The position numbers and the translations under genes are program-made. Below the pieces are notes generated by a model. The model searched no databases and was not told where the DNA came from. It worked only from the letters and a program-made list of their open reading frames with translations. This document shows, piece after piece, positions 44,894-53,726 of a DNA stretch of 64,000 nt. Origin of the DNA: G963675935 sp963675935 (GTDB lineage: Bacteria > Planctomycetota > Planctomycetia > Pirellulales > Thermoguttaceae); NCBI GenBank assembly GCA_963675935.2, contig OY780964.2, positions 1,054,001 through 1,118,000 of the forward strand. The letters are read 5' to 3'. Numbering within the stretch: position 1 is the stretch's first letter; each line of letters begins with the position of its first letter.

Positions 44894-45447
44894 TGAGCGC
44901 GACCGAAGGACGCGAACGCCGAGCGGACAAAAAAGACGGGCTGATGGAGCGGTTGCACGACCCCACCCAGCTTCGCGTCGTATTGATGCTCATCGTGCTG
45001 GCAATCGGCTACGGCGCGATCTTCATGCCGTTCGATAAAGTCGTCGCCGACGCGCGGCGCGATCTTGCACAATCCGAGAAACTGTTGAAGCTGGCCGGGG
45101 AAGTCGATCTTTTGCGGAAAGAATACCGCCTAGTCGAAACGCGGCTCGCGAAAAGCACCGACTCGAACGAGTGGATGCAATACGTGTTGGAGAAAATCCG
45201 GCAATCGCCGTTGACTCTCGTGTCGTTCAACCCCGGCGTCGTGGATTCCTTGGGACCGTACAAAGTCGTTACGTTGAAGATCAAACTATCGGGAGCATTC
45301 GGAGAGCTCGACGAGTTTCTTTGTTGGATCGAATCGAATCCCCGGCTGTTTCGAGTGAACAATATCGCCTTGGGGGCGGTTCGCGGGAAAGACAAGGCCA
45401 CGGGCCGGGTCGAAATGGAATTGACCGTTCTTGGATTGATGGGGTAA
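44893..45447 (+). CDS. PilO/GspM-like inner-membrane pilus protein
   Basis: The 184-residue product has a short charged cytoplasmic tail, one membrane helix (VVLMLIVLAIGYGAIFM), a coiled coil (about 50-85) and a small ferredoxin-like periplasmic domain. This is the topology of PilO and GspM. Its position between PilMN-like and PilP-like genes agrees. The start ATG shares its A with the previous TAA. Confidence 0.7.
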   Translation: MSATEGRERRADKKDGLMERLHDPTQLRVVLMLIVLAIGYGAIFMPFDKVVADARRDLAQSEKLLKLAGEVDLLRKEYRLVETRLAKSTDSNEWMQYVLEKIRQSPLTLVSFNPGVVDSLGPYKVVTLKIKLSGAFGELDEFLCWIESNPRLFRVNNIALGAVRGKDKATGRVEMELTVLGLMG

Positions 45448-45453
45448 GCCGCA

Positions 45454-46050
45454 ATGAAAGTATGGATTGAAAAGCTGATGCCCCTGATCGTTGTTATGAC
45501 GGTCGCCGTCTATCTGAGCTGGCCCGCGATCGCGGCGCTCATGCCCGGCAGCGAAAGCGCGTCGAAAAAGCCGGAGGCCTCGGCCAAGCAAGGAAAGGGA
45601 GGCAAGAAAAAAGAAGAGAAGGCTCCGAAGAAAGAAATCACCGCCGCCATGCTCTCGCTCGACATTTCGCCCAAGGTGAAGCGGCAGCCGTTTATGCCGT
45701 TCGGAGCCATGGAAACGGCCGCCGATTCCGTCAAAAAGCCCGGCGACAAATCCCCGGCCCCCACGTCGCTCGATAACCTCGACAACACCGGATTGGTCTT
45801 GAACGCCACGTGCATCATCGGCGGAACGCGGCTGGCGCTGATCAACCACCAGGTTTACCAAGAGAAGGAAATGATTCGGCAACCGATCGAGAACGCTCCG
45901 CAACTCATCGTTACCGACATCTTTCCGCATAAAGTGATATTGACGTGTCACGGGCGCCAACTGCAACTGTGCTACCTGGACACCGCCGGGAAACCCGCCT
46001 CTGGAAAACGCTCGGTCATCCCCGACGCGCGAACACGACGCATTCCGTAG
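45454..46050 (+). CDS. PilP/GspC-like periplasmic linker protein
   Basis: The 198-residue product has one N-terminal membrane helix (LIVVMTVAVYLSWPAIAAL) and a Lys/Glu-rich linker. A small beta-rich C-terminal domain follows (LNATCIIGGTRLALINHQVY, then LIVTDIFPHKVIL), like the HR/PilP domain that docks on secretins. In context it would link the inner-membrane PilMNO-like complex to the secretin, whose candidate gene lies far upstream at 25715. Confidence 0.65.
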   Translation: MKVWIEKLMPLIVVMTVAVYLSWPAIAALMPGSESASKKPEASAKQGKGGKKKEEKAPKKEITAAMLSLDISPKVKRQPFMPFGAMETAADSVKKPGDKSPAPTSLDNLDNTGLVLNATCIIGGTRLALINHQVYQEKEMIRQPIENAPQLIVTDIFPHKVILTCHGRQLQLCYLDTAGKPASGKRSVIPDARTRRIP

Positions 46051-46065
46051 TCACGGACGATCATC

Positions 46066-47796
46066 ATGGCAAACACCGCCGACTTGGCGAGCAAATCGCA
46101 ACCGCTGCTGATCCGGCTTCTGCTGGCGAAGGAGATACTGTCGCCCGAGCAGGTCGAGAGCCTCGGCGAGGCCCGCTCGAAAGATCACGGCCCCCTCGAA
46201 AGCCTGTTGGTCAAAAAGGGACTCGTTCTCGATCAGCACATCGCCGAGGTTTACGCCGATTATCTGATGGTGCCGCTGTTCGACATGGCGCCGGAGGAAA
46301 TGGACCCGCAGCTCGCCGGCGTTCTGCCCGAAAAGCTTTGCCGCGAGCACATGTTCGTGCCGGTCGAAATTCACGACGACACGATCGACGTGGCTTTCTC
46401 CACGTTCGAGGACATGTTGATGACCGACGAGCTTCAACTGCTCACGGGCATGAACGTTCGTCCGATGATGGGGCCGATTTCGGTCATCGAGAAGTCGCTC
46501 AATACGCTGTATCTCGCCGCGCGCACCAAGTTCATCAGCCGCATCGACGAATACTCCAATGAAGACGACGACGAGGCGGAAGAGGAACAACTCGACGAAA
46601 ACATCTTGGAGCTCGACGCGCCGCCGCCGCCGGGCCCCGACGGGCGCGTCATCCGCATGGTGAACCAAGTTCTCGAAGACGCCTTGCGGATGGGCGCCAG
46701 CGACATCCACCTCGAACCGTTCGAGGATTCGTGCGCGATTCGCCTGCGCATCGACGGCGAATTGCGCCCGCTGACCCCGCCGACGAAGTCGCAATTCGTG
46801 CCGATCATCTCGCGTTTCAAGATTTTGGCGAAAATGGACATCGCCGAGAAACGAATCCCCCAGGACGGCGCCATCGCTCTCAAGGCCGGCGAAAAAAGGG
46901 TCGATCTTCGCGTCAGCACGGTGCCCACCGTCTACGGCGAGAAGATGGTCATGCGAATTCTCGACAAAGGCGCCATTCCCATCGAACTGACCGGCCTGGG
47001 CTTCGATGAGCGGCAATCGAAAGACTTGATCGAGTCCATTCAGATGCCCCACGGCCTGATGTTGGTGACCGGCCCGACAGGCAGCGGGAAAAGCACCACG
47101 CTTTATGCCTGCTTGAATCGGCTGAACGAACCCGACACGAACATCTGCACGGTCGAAGACCCCGTCGAATACAAGTTCAAGGGCATCAATCAGGTGCAGG
47201 TGAAAGCCCAGGTGGGTTTGACGTTCGCCGGAGCACTCCGCGCATTCTTGCGGCAAGACCCCGACGTCATCATGGTGGGCGAGGTGCGCGACCAGGAGAC
47301 GGCCGGCATTTGCCTCCGCGCCGCGCTCACCGGCCACTTCGTCCTCTCGACCATCCATACGAACGATTCGCTCTCGGCTGTCAACCGATTGACCGACATG
47401 AGCATCGAGCCGTTCTTGCTGGCCTCCACGCTCCGGGTGCTGGAGGCGCAGCGGCTCATCCGCCGACTCTGCAAGGAATGCAAGGAACCTTACGAATGCA
47501 CCCCGGAACTGGCGAAACAATACGGGTTGGAATCCGGTAGTAAACTGTTCCGCCCGAAGGGCTGCGACCACTGCCGCGGCACCGGTTACAAGGGTCGCAT
47601 CGGCGTGTTCGAGGTGGTGCGAATCACGCCTCACATGGCCTCGCTCATCCAATCGCGCACGCCGTTGCCGGATATGCGAGCGGCCGCCCGCCAGGAGGGC
47701 ATGAAATTGCTGATCGACAGCGGCATGGACAAAGTCCGCGACGGCATGACCAGTCTCGAAGAAGTTTTGACCGTGGCATCCAGCGAGGACGATTAA
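46066..47796 (+). CDS. PilB/GspE-type assembly ATPase
   Basis: The 576-residue ATPase has an N-terminal GspE-like domain (1-150), an acidic linker, and a secretion ATPase domain. Walker A is VTGPTGSGKSTTLYA at about 333-347. The Asp box and Walker B contain DPDVIMVGEVRDQET at about 399-413, and a His box follows (LSTIHTND). A four-cysteine zinc site is made by CKEC (about 469) and CDHC (about 503). It powers extension of the pilus or pseudopilus. No retraction ATPase (PilT) is in the window. Confidence 0.93.
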   Translation: MANTADLASKSQPLLIRLLLAKEILSPEQVESLGEARSKDHGPLESLLVKKGLVLDQHIAEVYADYLMVPLFDMAPEEMDPQLAGVLPEKLCREHMFVPVEIHDDTIDVAFSTFEDMLMTDELQLLTGMNVRPMMGPISVIEKSLNTLYLAARTKFISRIDEYSNEDDDEAEEEQLDENILELDAPPPPGPDGRVIRMVNQVLEDALRMGASDIHLEPFEDSCAIRLRIDGELRPLTPPTKSQFVPIISRFKILAKMDIAEKRIPQDGAIALKAGEKRVDLRVSTVPTVYGEKMVMRILDKGAIPIELTGLGFDERQSKDLIESIQMPHGLMLVTGPTGSGKSTTLYACLNRLNEPDTNICTVEDPVEYKFKGINQVQVKAQVGLTFAGALRAFLRQDPDVIMVGEVRDQETAGICLRAALTGHFVLSTIHTNDSLSAVNRLTDMSIEPFLLASTLRVLEAQRLIRRLCKECKEPYECTPELAKQYGLESGSKLFRPKGCDHCRGTGYKGRIGVFEVVRITPHMASLIQSRTPLPDMRAAARQEGMKLLIDSGMDKVRDGMTSLEEVLTVASSEDD

Positions 47797-47797
47797 C

Positions 47798-48892
47798 ATG
47801 GCTTTTGAAGACTGGTTCATCGCCCGGGCTCGCGTGTCGAGCAAACCGCACAAAGGCGTCACCATGGACGACAAAATGTCGTTCTTCCATCAACTTGGGA
47901 CGCTCATTTCGTCCGGCACTCCGCTATTGCAGGCCGTGCAGATCGGCGCGGAGCAAAGCCAAAGCATCAAGCTGCGCCGAGCGCTCGAGGACATCGCCAA
48001 CCGCGTGGCCGCGGGCAGCTCGTTGCATGCCGCCGCCGCCAACCACATGAACATCTTCCTGCATCACTGGATCGAAGTCATCCGCACCGGCGAAATCACT
48101 GGCCAAATGTCGCTGGTCTTGACCGAGTTGAACAAGCAAATCCAGGAAGCGAGAGCCACGCACCGGAAGATCTCCGGCGCCATGATGTATCCGATTATTC
48201 TGATCTGCGTTTGCACCCTCTGCGTAACCGCCATGCTCTGGTTGGTCGTGCCGGTCTTCGCCGGCATGTTCAAGGACATGGGCGCGGAGCTGCCGGCCAT
48301 CACCCAATTCGTCGTCAATGTCTCGAATTGGATCGTGAAGTATGGAGTCTTCGTCCTCATCGGCGTCGGCTTGGCCATCTTCGCGTTCCGGTGGTATTAC
48401 CGCACCGACTCCGGTCGGCGCCGCGTCATCGGAGTCATGCTCGCCATTCCCACGATCGGAGAGCTGGTCGTGCAGTCGGCCATGTACCAGTTCGCCTCGA
48501 ACATTTCGCTGCTGTTGAAAAGCGGCATTCCCATGCTCGAAACCATCGGCGTGCTCGAAAACGTGTTTCATACGAATCCCGTCTATCGCGAGGCGCTCGA
48601 AAAAGTGCATAACCGCGTGTCGGCCGGCCGGCCCTTGGCTCTTTCGCTCGAAGAGACCGGTCTGTTTACGTCGATGCTCACCAACACCGTGCGCATCGGG
48701 GAAGGCTCGGGCCAACTCCCGCTCGTCATGGAGCAAATGGCCCCGTACTACAAGGAAAAGATGGAGACCCTGATCGGCAAGGTCACGAAACTCATGGAAC
48801 CGCTGATTATCGTTTTCATGGGCAGCACCGTTGCCGGTCTGATGCTGTCGATTTATATGCCGATGTTCGAGATGTCGGGAAAAGTTCACTAG
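47798..48892 (+). CDS. PilC/GspF-type platform protein
   Basis: The 364-residue product has two GspF helical domains (30-150 and 230-350) containing FFHQLGTLISSGTPLLQAV and YQFASNISLLLKSGIPMLET. Three membrane segments are seen at about 130-150, 176-195 and 330-352. It is the inner-membrane platform turned by the ATPase encoded just upstream (1 base gap). Confidence 0.92.
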   Translation: MAFEDWFIARARVSSKPHKGVTMDDKMSFFHQLGTLISSGTPLLQAVQIGAEQSQSIKLRRALEDIANRVAAGSSLHAAAANHMNIFLHHWIEVIRTGEITGQMSLVLTELNKQIQEARATHRKISGAMMYPIILICVCTLCVTAMLWLVVPVFAGMFKDMGAELPAITQFVVNVSNWIVKYGVFVLIGVGLAIFAFRWYYRTDSGRRRVIGVMLAIPTIGELVVQSAMYQFASNISLLLKSGIPMLETIGVLENVFHTNPVYREALEKVHNRVSAGRPLALSLEETGLFTSMLTNTVRIGEGSGQLPLVMEQMAPYYKEKMETLIGKVTKLMEPLIIVFMGSTVAGLMLSIYMPMFEMSGKVH

Positions 48893-48897
48893 AACCC

Positions 48898-49326
48898 ATG
48901 TCGATGCGACTTTCCAACGCCGGACGCCGCCGCGCCTTCACGCTCACCGAATTGATGGTGACCATGACGGTTGTTGGCGTATTGGCGGCGTTCAGCGCTC
49001 CCAGCTTTCAACGTGCCATGGAGCAATCGCGGGCCGACATCGCCACCGCGAATCTCCGCGCCATTTGGGCCGCCGAACGGCTCTATTGGCTCGACAATCA
49101 TGTCTACACGGCAAACATTGATACTATCAAAAACTTGGGTATTCTCGACAAAGCCATTCCTTCCAATACCTCGGACTCGTTGGGCGGATACAAATACGCC
49201 ATTGAGTCGGCAACCCCGGCCAGCGAATTCACCGCCACGGCCACGAATTCAGACGCAGGCGTCACAATCACCATCGACGAAAACGGAACCATCGAATCCA
49301 CGGGCATCGTGCTTGGTTTCCAATAA
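48898..49326 (+). CDS. Prepilin/pseudopilin, GspG/H-like
   Basis: The 142-residue prepilin has leader MSMRLSNAGRRRA, a cleavage site before FTLTELMVTMTVVGVLAAF with Glu at +5, and a short beta-rich head. The -1 residue is Ala in place of the usual Gly, which peptidases can accept. It is encoded directly after the platform gene and heads a run of four prepilin-like genes. Confidence 0.85.
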   Translation: MSMRLSNAGRRRAFTLTELMVTMTVVGVLAAFSAPSFQRAMEQSRADIATANLRAIWAAERLYWLDNHVYTANIDTIKNLGILDKAIPSNTSDSLGGYKYAIESATPASEFTATATNSDAGVTITIDENGTIESTGIVLGFQ

Positions 49327-49343
49327 GCCGCAACCGCATCGCC

Positions 49344-50279
49344 ATGCTGCAACCGCAAACCACAAATGATTATCGAGAAGGTGGAACCACAACCTCCCGG
49401 CGAGGCTCCACCTTCTTGGAATTCACCGTTGCGATGGTCGTTCTCGGCGTCGCCTTGGCCGGCCTGTTCCCGCTTGCGTCAATCATGTCCCGCGACTTGC
49501 AGCCGTTGCGAAACACGGAGCCATCTTCGCCCGCCAGGGATTGGAACAAAGACGACGCTTCGCTCTCCTTTCATCGGCACACTTGGTATTTGACTCCGTA
49601 TGATAGTCCCTGGATGCGGAAACTCGGGGCCGGCGCCCGACTGACTTCCGCCTCGGTCAGCTCCACGACGCCGTTTCCCCTCCAGTCCGCCGTTCTCGTC
49701 CAAGACGACGATGGCACGGTCGGCCTCGACGCGGACAGCGACGGCCTTGAAGACTTCGAGTCGGGCTGGACCTACGACAACGCCGCGCCGTTGGCGCATG
49801 ATGGAGACCAACACCGCAAGGAAGCCCTGCCAACAGGCGCCACTTCCACGGGTTCCGCTACATGGAAAATCACGATCGTCGCCGCCGGAAGGTACTCCAT
49901 CCAAGCGACCTGGGTAGGCGCCACGGATCAAGCGACCGACGCAAAATACACCGTATACCAAAACAATTCTTCGCCACGCTATAAAGTCGTCAATCAATCG
50001 GCCGAGCCGGTCGGAGTAACATCCAACAACCGAAATTGGGCCGCACTGACTCCTATTCCTATCAGTCTCGCAAAAGGCGACGTCATAAAAGTACAACTCA
50101 GCGATGTCCGGGCAACATCCGAAGAAACAGGAAAATACGTCGTTGCCGACGCCGTGCGCATCGTCCAAAACAAGGTAACAGTCAACTCCGTCGAGCGTTC
50201 GTCGCCCAACGTCAACGCCAACGGCCACAGCGCCGATGTATCCGCCGAGGTATCCGTCGAGGTAAATCTGCCGCAATGA
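49344..50279 (+). CDS. Minor prepilin with golvesin-like C-terminal domain
   Basis: The 311-residue protein has a prepilin N-terminus (RRG cleaved before STFLEFTVAMVVLGVALAG, Glu at +5). Its C-terminal beta-sandwich resembles the golvesin/Xly carbohydrate-binding-like family: ATWKITIVAAGRYSIQATWV, YTVYQNN, ISLAKGDVIKVQLSD and YVVADAVRIV. That domain is common in secreted planctomycete and myxobacterial proteins. On a pilin scaffold it could make an adhesive tip. The stop overlaps the next start by ATGA. Confidence 0.72.
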   Translation: MLQPQTTNDYREGGTTTSRRGSTFLEFTVAMVVLGVALAGLFPLASIMSRDLQPLRNTEPSSPARDWNKDDASLSFHRHTWYLTPYDSPWMRKLGAGARLTSASVSSTTPFPLQSAVLVQDDDGTVGLDADSDGLEDFESGWTYDNAAPLAHDGDQHRKEALPTGATSTGSATWKITIVAAGRYSIQATWVGATDQATDAKYTVYQNNSSPRYKVVNQSAEPVGVTSNNRNWAALTPIPISLAKGDVIKVQLSDVRATSEETGKYVVADAVRIVQNKVTVNSVERSSPNVNANGHSADVSAEVSVEVNLPQ

Positions 50280-50866
50280 CACTCCTGCCGCGACGACAAT
50301 ACGGTTTCACCCTTTTGGAGGTGACGCTTGCCTGCGGGCTGACGGCCTTGCTGGGCCTTTTGCTCTCCACGGCTTGGATCAACTTGTACCGCCCGACGGT
50401 GGACATGGTCGCTTGGGGGCAGATTTTTCAGGAAATGGACATCGCCGTCGCATCCTTGACGCGAGACCTTGGAGGCTGCCTGCCCGACGATAATTCCAGC
50501 AGCGACAAGGTTCACGGTCAGTTGCTCGCGTGCAAGTCTTCCAACGATTCCAACGGCAACCATCTATTGCTCTGCTTCGACGGGGGAAGTTCGCCCGATG
50601 GACTGGCCGACTGGGGTGCGTCTACCGACGACGTGATCATCGATTATTACGTCGATCCCGCAACCAATAAGCTGATCCGAAAGCTGAGCCGATCGAACCA
50701 CGCCCTGGACACTTCGTTCACCGTGGCGAAAAACATCTCGATTATGACTGTCACATCGAGCGGCAGCGATTGCCTTCAGGTCGATTTGACCTTTGCCGTG
50801 TACGTGAAGGTAAGCGAAAAAGCCCTAACCCGCAAATGCACGTTGATCGTGAAGAAAAGTCCATGA
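50276..50866 (+). CDS. Minor prepilin, PilW/GspJ-like
   Basis: The 196-residue product has leader MTLLPRRQYG, then FTLLEVTLACGLTALLGLLL with Glu at +5. Its head domain contains a Cys pair and VIIDYYVDPATNKLIRKLSR, as in PilW/GspJ. Both ends overlap neighbours by ATGA, so it is coupled with the minor pilins before and after. Confidence 0.78.
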   Translation: MTLLPRRQYGFTLLEVTLACGLTALLGLLLSTAWINLYRPTVDMVAWGQIFQEMDIAVASLTRDLGGCLPDDNSSSDKVHGQLLACKSSNDSNGNHLLLCFDGGSSPDGLADWGASTDDVIIDYYVDPATNKLIRKLSRSNHALDTSFTVAKNISIMTVTSSGSDCLQVDLTFAVYVKVSEKALTRKCTLIVKKSP

Positions 50867-51285
50867 ACCGACATTTTCCAAAACGCCGCGGCTATGCGAT
50901 GATTATGGTAATGATCTTCGTTGTATTGTTCAGCGCGATTCTCGGCGTGGCCTGGCGCCGCATCGCCTCGGCGTTGCGAGTCGAACACGTTTGCGAAGTG
51001 CGGCGACAGTGCGACAAAGGCAGTCTTCAAGCCATGGCCGCGGCCATGGCGGTTTTGGAAACCGGATTGCGTTGGAACAATACGGGCACCATCGCCACGC
51101 TCAACGGCTCCGACGCCGCCTCGATTTCCTATAAGAAGAACATTCCCGACGACCAAGAAAACGCCCACTGGCATACTGTCACCTTCCAACGCAGCAAAGA
51201 TGATGGGACGGGCTGGAGAGTGGACGTCGTTGTGGAGCAGGGAGAACCGAGCGGTCTTGATGAATTGCCAAGTAATCCACCCTGA
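50863..51285 (+). CDS. Minor prepilin, PilX/GspK-like
   Basis: The 140-residue product has an N-terminus MNRHFPKRRGYAMIMVMIFV. The residue at +5 after the Gly is Met and not Glu, as in GspK/PilX tip proteins that do not need Glu5. A head domain follows after about residue 40. It is the last of the four minor prepilins, which probably form the priming tip complex. Confidence 0.7.
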   Translation: MNRHFPKRRGYAMIMVMIFVVLFSAILGVAWRRIASALRVEHVCEVRRQCDKGSLQAMAAAMAVLETGLRWNNTGTIATLNGSDAASISYKKNIPDDQENAHWHTVTFQRSKDDGTGWRVDVVVEQGEPSGLDELPSNPP

Positions 51286-51305
51286 CACCGAAGAGATTAA
51301 ACACC

Positions 51306-51803
51306 ATGAATCCACTGCCTGAAGCCGCCGTTGAAACAGCCGCGTCCGACCTGAATCGTCGAGCCGCAACCGACCGGCGCCAAACGCCGACCAGCCCTTG
51401 GGCTGCGCTGTGGCCCACCGGCCGACGCATGAAAAACCGACGCGCTGTAGAAAACGGCGAACCCTATTACGTCGATCGCTTCTCCGCATGGATGTGGATC
51501 GGCGTGCTCGCGCTGGTGATCGCCTCGCTGGCCGACGCCTGCCTGACCGTCCGAATCCTCTTCGGCGGCGGCGCCGAGATGAACCCCATCATGGCCATGC
51601 TGCTCGATCACAGCATCGAGGCGTTCGTCGCAGGCAAATATCTCATGACCGTGATCGGCCTGCCGGTGTTGTTGATTTTCAAGAATCACCGGCTCTTCGG
51701 AACGCCGCTCCGGGTGGGCCATCTCATTCCCGTTTGCATCACCCTGTATGCCGTCTTGATCGGCTATCAGATCGTTCTGCTCGACGCCGGCGCGGGCTGG
51801 TGA
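51306..51803 (+). CDS. DUF5658-type membrane protein
   Basis: The 165-residue product has three or four membrane helices with the motif ADACLTVRILFGGGAEMNPIM, followed by FVAGKYLMTVIGLPVLLIF. This resembles the DUF5658 family, whose function is unknown. It follows the minor prepilins by 20 bases and may share their transcript. Confidence 0.7.
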   Translation: MNPLPEAAVETAASDLNRRAATDRRQTPTSPWAALWPTGRRMKNRRAVENGEPYYVDRFSAWMWIGVLALVIASLADACLTVRILFGGGAEMNPIMAMLLDHSIEAFVAGKYLMTVIGLPVLLIFKNHRLFGTPLRVGHLIPVCITLYAVLIGYQIVLLDAGAGW

Positions 51804-51821
51804 GAAGGAAACGAGAGCGCC

Positions 51822-52119
51822 CCCCTGGGCAGGACAACTGCAAAGTCGCATTTTGGGGAGAGATGGGAAAAACCGTCATTCTGAGCGCAGCGAAGAATCT
51901 CGTTGGCCCGCAGTAACTTACGCGATACCACGGAGATTCTTCGCTGCGCTCAGAATGACGGTTATCCTGGGGGTTACAGCATCATTGACTTTATTCTCGC
52001 TCCGATTCTTCGCTGCGTTCAGAATGACGGTTATCCTGGGGGTTACAGCATCATTGACTTTATTCTCGCTCCGATTCTTCGCTGCGTTCAGAATGACGGT
52101 TTTCCTGGACCCCCTGGGC
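51822..52119. repeat. Palindromic intergenic repeat, family R1 copy 2, with a 69-bp tandem expansion
   Basis: It starts like copy 1 (GGCAGGACAACTGCAAAGTC) with arms around ATTCTGAGCGCAGCGAAG. The right arm is then repeated: starts at 51935, 52004 and 52073 give an exact 69-bp period (two full units and part of a third), each carrying GATTCTTCGCTGCG and TTACAGCATCATTGAC. Confidence 0.85.
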
Positions 52120-52201
52120 CATCGTTTCGACGACGGCTAAACTGAGGGATTCATCGCTTTCCCGACAATCCGTCGAAACGCCCGACGAGCGAGGACGCAT
52201 C

Positions 52202-52825
52202 GTGCCCGAAAACCAGATCGAACGCGTGTTGGTGGTTCCCACCGAACTTTTTCACCGGCTTGGACATTTTCAGGGATTCAGCGGTGACGTCGGGCAGTAT
52301 CTCGACGAGTTGTTGCAGCCCGAACACGTGAGCTTTCGCCCCCGCAACGAGGTGGAAAAAGACCCCGGCTTCAAGCAACTGATCCCTTACGTGATCTTTC
52401 GGCACACGGGCGCCGATGGTCGGGCCTCGGTTTTTCAATACACCCGCGGCCGTGGAATGGGCGAGGGGCGCCTGCACAGCAAACGGAGCGTGGGGATCGG
52501 CGGTCATATTTCTTCCATCGACGCCGGCGAACATGCTATTGGGAACCCCTACGAAGAAGGGATGCGTCGCGAGTTGGAGGAAGAGGTCGCCATCGACACG
52601 CCCTACACGGCCCAATGCGTCGGCCTGATCAACGACGACCAGACCGAGGTGGGTAGCGTCCACCTCGGGGTGGTGCATTTGTTTGATGTCGCCCGGCCGG
52701 CGGTGCGTCCGTGCGAGACGGAGATTATCGAGTGTGGTTTTCGGCCCGTCGAGGCGATTCTGGCCGATTTGACGGGTTTTGAGACGTGGTCGTCGATCTG
52801 CATGGAGGCGTTGTTCGGGAGGTAA
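52202..52825 (+). CDS. Nudix-like hydrolase / predicted phosphoesterase
   Basis: The 207-residue product carries a Nudix-type box with GGHI at about 100 and, after a longer spacer, YEEGMRRELEEEVAI. The Glu residues of RELEEEV would bind metal. The N-terminus (VLVVPTELFHRLGHFQGF) matches a planctomycete group of such proteins. The substrate is unknown. I chose the GTG at 52202 as start; no strong ribosome site is visible. Confidence 0.75.
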   Translation: MPENQIERVLVVPTELFHRLGHFQGFSGDVGQYLDELLQPEHVSFRPRNEVEKDPGFKQLIPYVIFRHTGADGRASVFQYTRGRGMGEGRLHSKRSVGIGGHISSIDAGEHAIGNPYEEGMRRELEEEVAIDTPYTAQCVGLINDDQTEVGSVHLGVVHLFDVARPAVRPCETEIIECGFRPVEAILADLTGFETWSSICMEALFGR

Positions 52826-52911
52826 CACTTGGCTTTTCCACCCGGCCATAGTACCATGGTTTTAGTGGGCTTCTTTTGCGAGCGATTCATGATTGGGAGC
52901 ATAACCTAGCA

Positions 52912-53244
52912 ATGGCGATAACGATAACAGAAACGGCGGCCGGAGAAATCAAGCGCTACATGGAGGCGCAGAAAATCGAGGCGGGGGCGGTGCTCCGCGT
53001 CGGGGTGGCCGGGGGCGGCTGCTCGGGCCTTCAATACAGTCTGGGCTTCGAGACCGACTTCAATCCCTCGGTCGATGCCCAATACTCGCAACACGGCGTA
53101 ACGGTGGTCACCACGAAGAAAATGGCGTTGCACCTGGACGGAACGGTCATCGACTTCCAGGACGGCCCGATGGGCCGGGGCTTTTCGATCGACAACCCCA
53201 ACGTGCCGCGCGGCGGCGGCTGCCCCGGCTGCGGACATCACTAA
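52912..53244 (+). CDS. IscA/SufA/HesB-type iron-sulfur carrier
   Basis: The 110-residue product has the A-type carrier fold: ITITETAAGEIKRYM, then VGVAGGGCSGLQYSLGFE with Cys37. The C-terminal cysteines are in GGGCPGCGHH (Cys104, Cys107), spaced CxxC and not the usual CxC with SF. It would deliver Fe-S clusters to apoproteins. No other isc or suf gene is adjacent. Confidence 0.88.
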   Translation: MAITITETAAGEIKRYMEAQKIEAGAVLRVGVAGGGCSGLQYSLGFETDFNPSVDAQYSQHGVTVVTTKKMALHLDGTVIDFQDGPMGRGFSIDNPNVPRGGGCPGCGHH

Positions 53245-53275
53245 AACGCTGTAAAAGAATAAGTTGTGCAATTTT

Positions 53276-53335
53276 GTAGGACGGATTTCCGAATCCGTCC
53301 CCCGACAACTGGACGGATTCGGAAATCCGTCCTAC
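53276..53335. repeat. Palindromic intergenic repeat, family R4
   Basis: GTAGGACGGATTTCCGAATC pairs with GATTCGGAAATCCGTCCTAC around a short centre. It lies directly upstream of the acylphosphatase gene and extends that frame misleadingly. Confidence 0.85.
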
Positions 53336-53352
53336 GTAAGGGACGCAACGCG

Positions 53353-53637
53353 GTGTCGGAAGACAGTCGAGAACAGCGAGATGTATGTTACGCGGGCCGG
53401 GTGCAAGGCGTCGGGTTTCGCTACACCGTCCGATCGGTGGCGGCCCGATTCGGCGTAACCGGCTTCGTGCGAAACTTGTCGGACGGGCGGGTGCAACTCG
53501 TCGTCGAGGGAACTCGCGACGAAATCGCCGCCTTCCTCGACGCGGTCCGTTCGGAAATGGGGCATTATATTCGAGACGTTCAAGAGATCGCTCGGCCGGC
53601 CGCCGGACTGTTCCGCTCGTTTGAAATTCGTCATTGA
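53353..53637 (+). CDS. acyP: Acylphosphatase
   Basis: The 94-residue enzyme has both signatures: GRVQGVGFRYTV with catalytic Arg23, and GFVRNLSDGRVQLVVEG with Asn41. It hydrolyses the carboxyl-phosphate bond of acyl phosphates in the cytoplasm. The start is set at the GTG at 53353 with AAGGGA upstream. The frame is open further upstream only because it reads through palindrome R4. Confidence 0.92.
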   Translation: MSEDSREQRDVCYAGRVQGVGFRYTVRSVAARFGVTGFVRNLSDGRVQLVVEGTRDEIAAFLDAVRSEMGHYIRDVQEIARPAAGLFRSFEIRH

Positions 53638-53641
53638 AAAC

Positions 53642-53702
53642 TGTAGGAGGCGACTCCCGTCGCCGATTGCCCGAAATTCGGCGACGGGAGTCGCCTCCTA
53701 CA
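53642..53702. repeat. Palindromic intergenic repeat, family R3 copy 2
   Basis: TGTAGGAGGCGACTCCCGTC pairs with GACGGGAGTCGCCTCCTACA around a short centre. It is a compact copy of the family seen at 31290-31380. Confidence 0.87.
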
Positions 53703-53726
53703 ATCGAAAAACCAAGGACCATCGAC

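Noticed and set aside
46051..47874. A 607-codon minus-strand frame opposite the assembly ATPase
   Set aside because: The Walker motifs and zinc cysteines are on the plus strand, and the antisense frame shows no family features.
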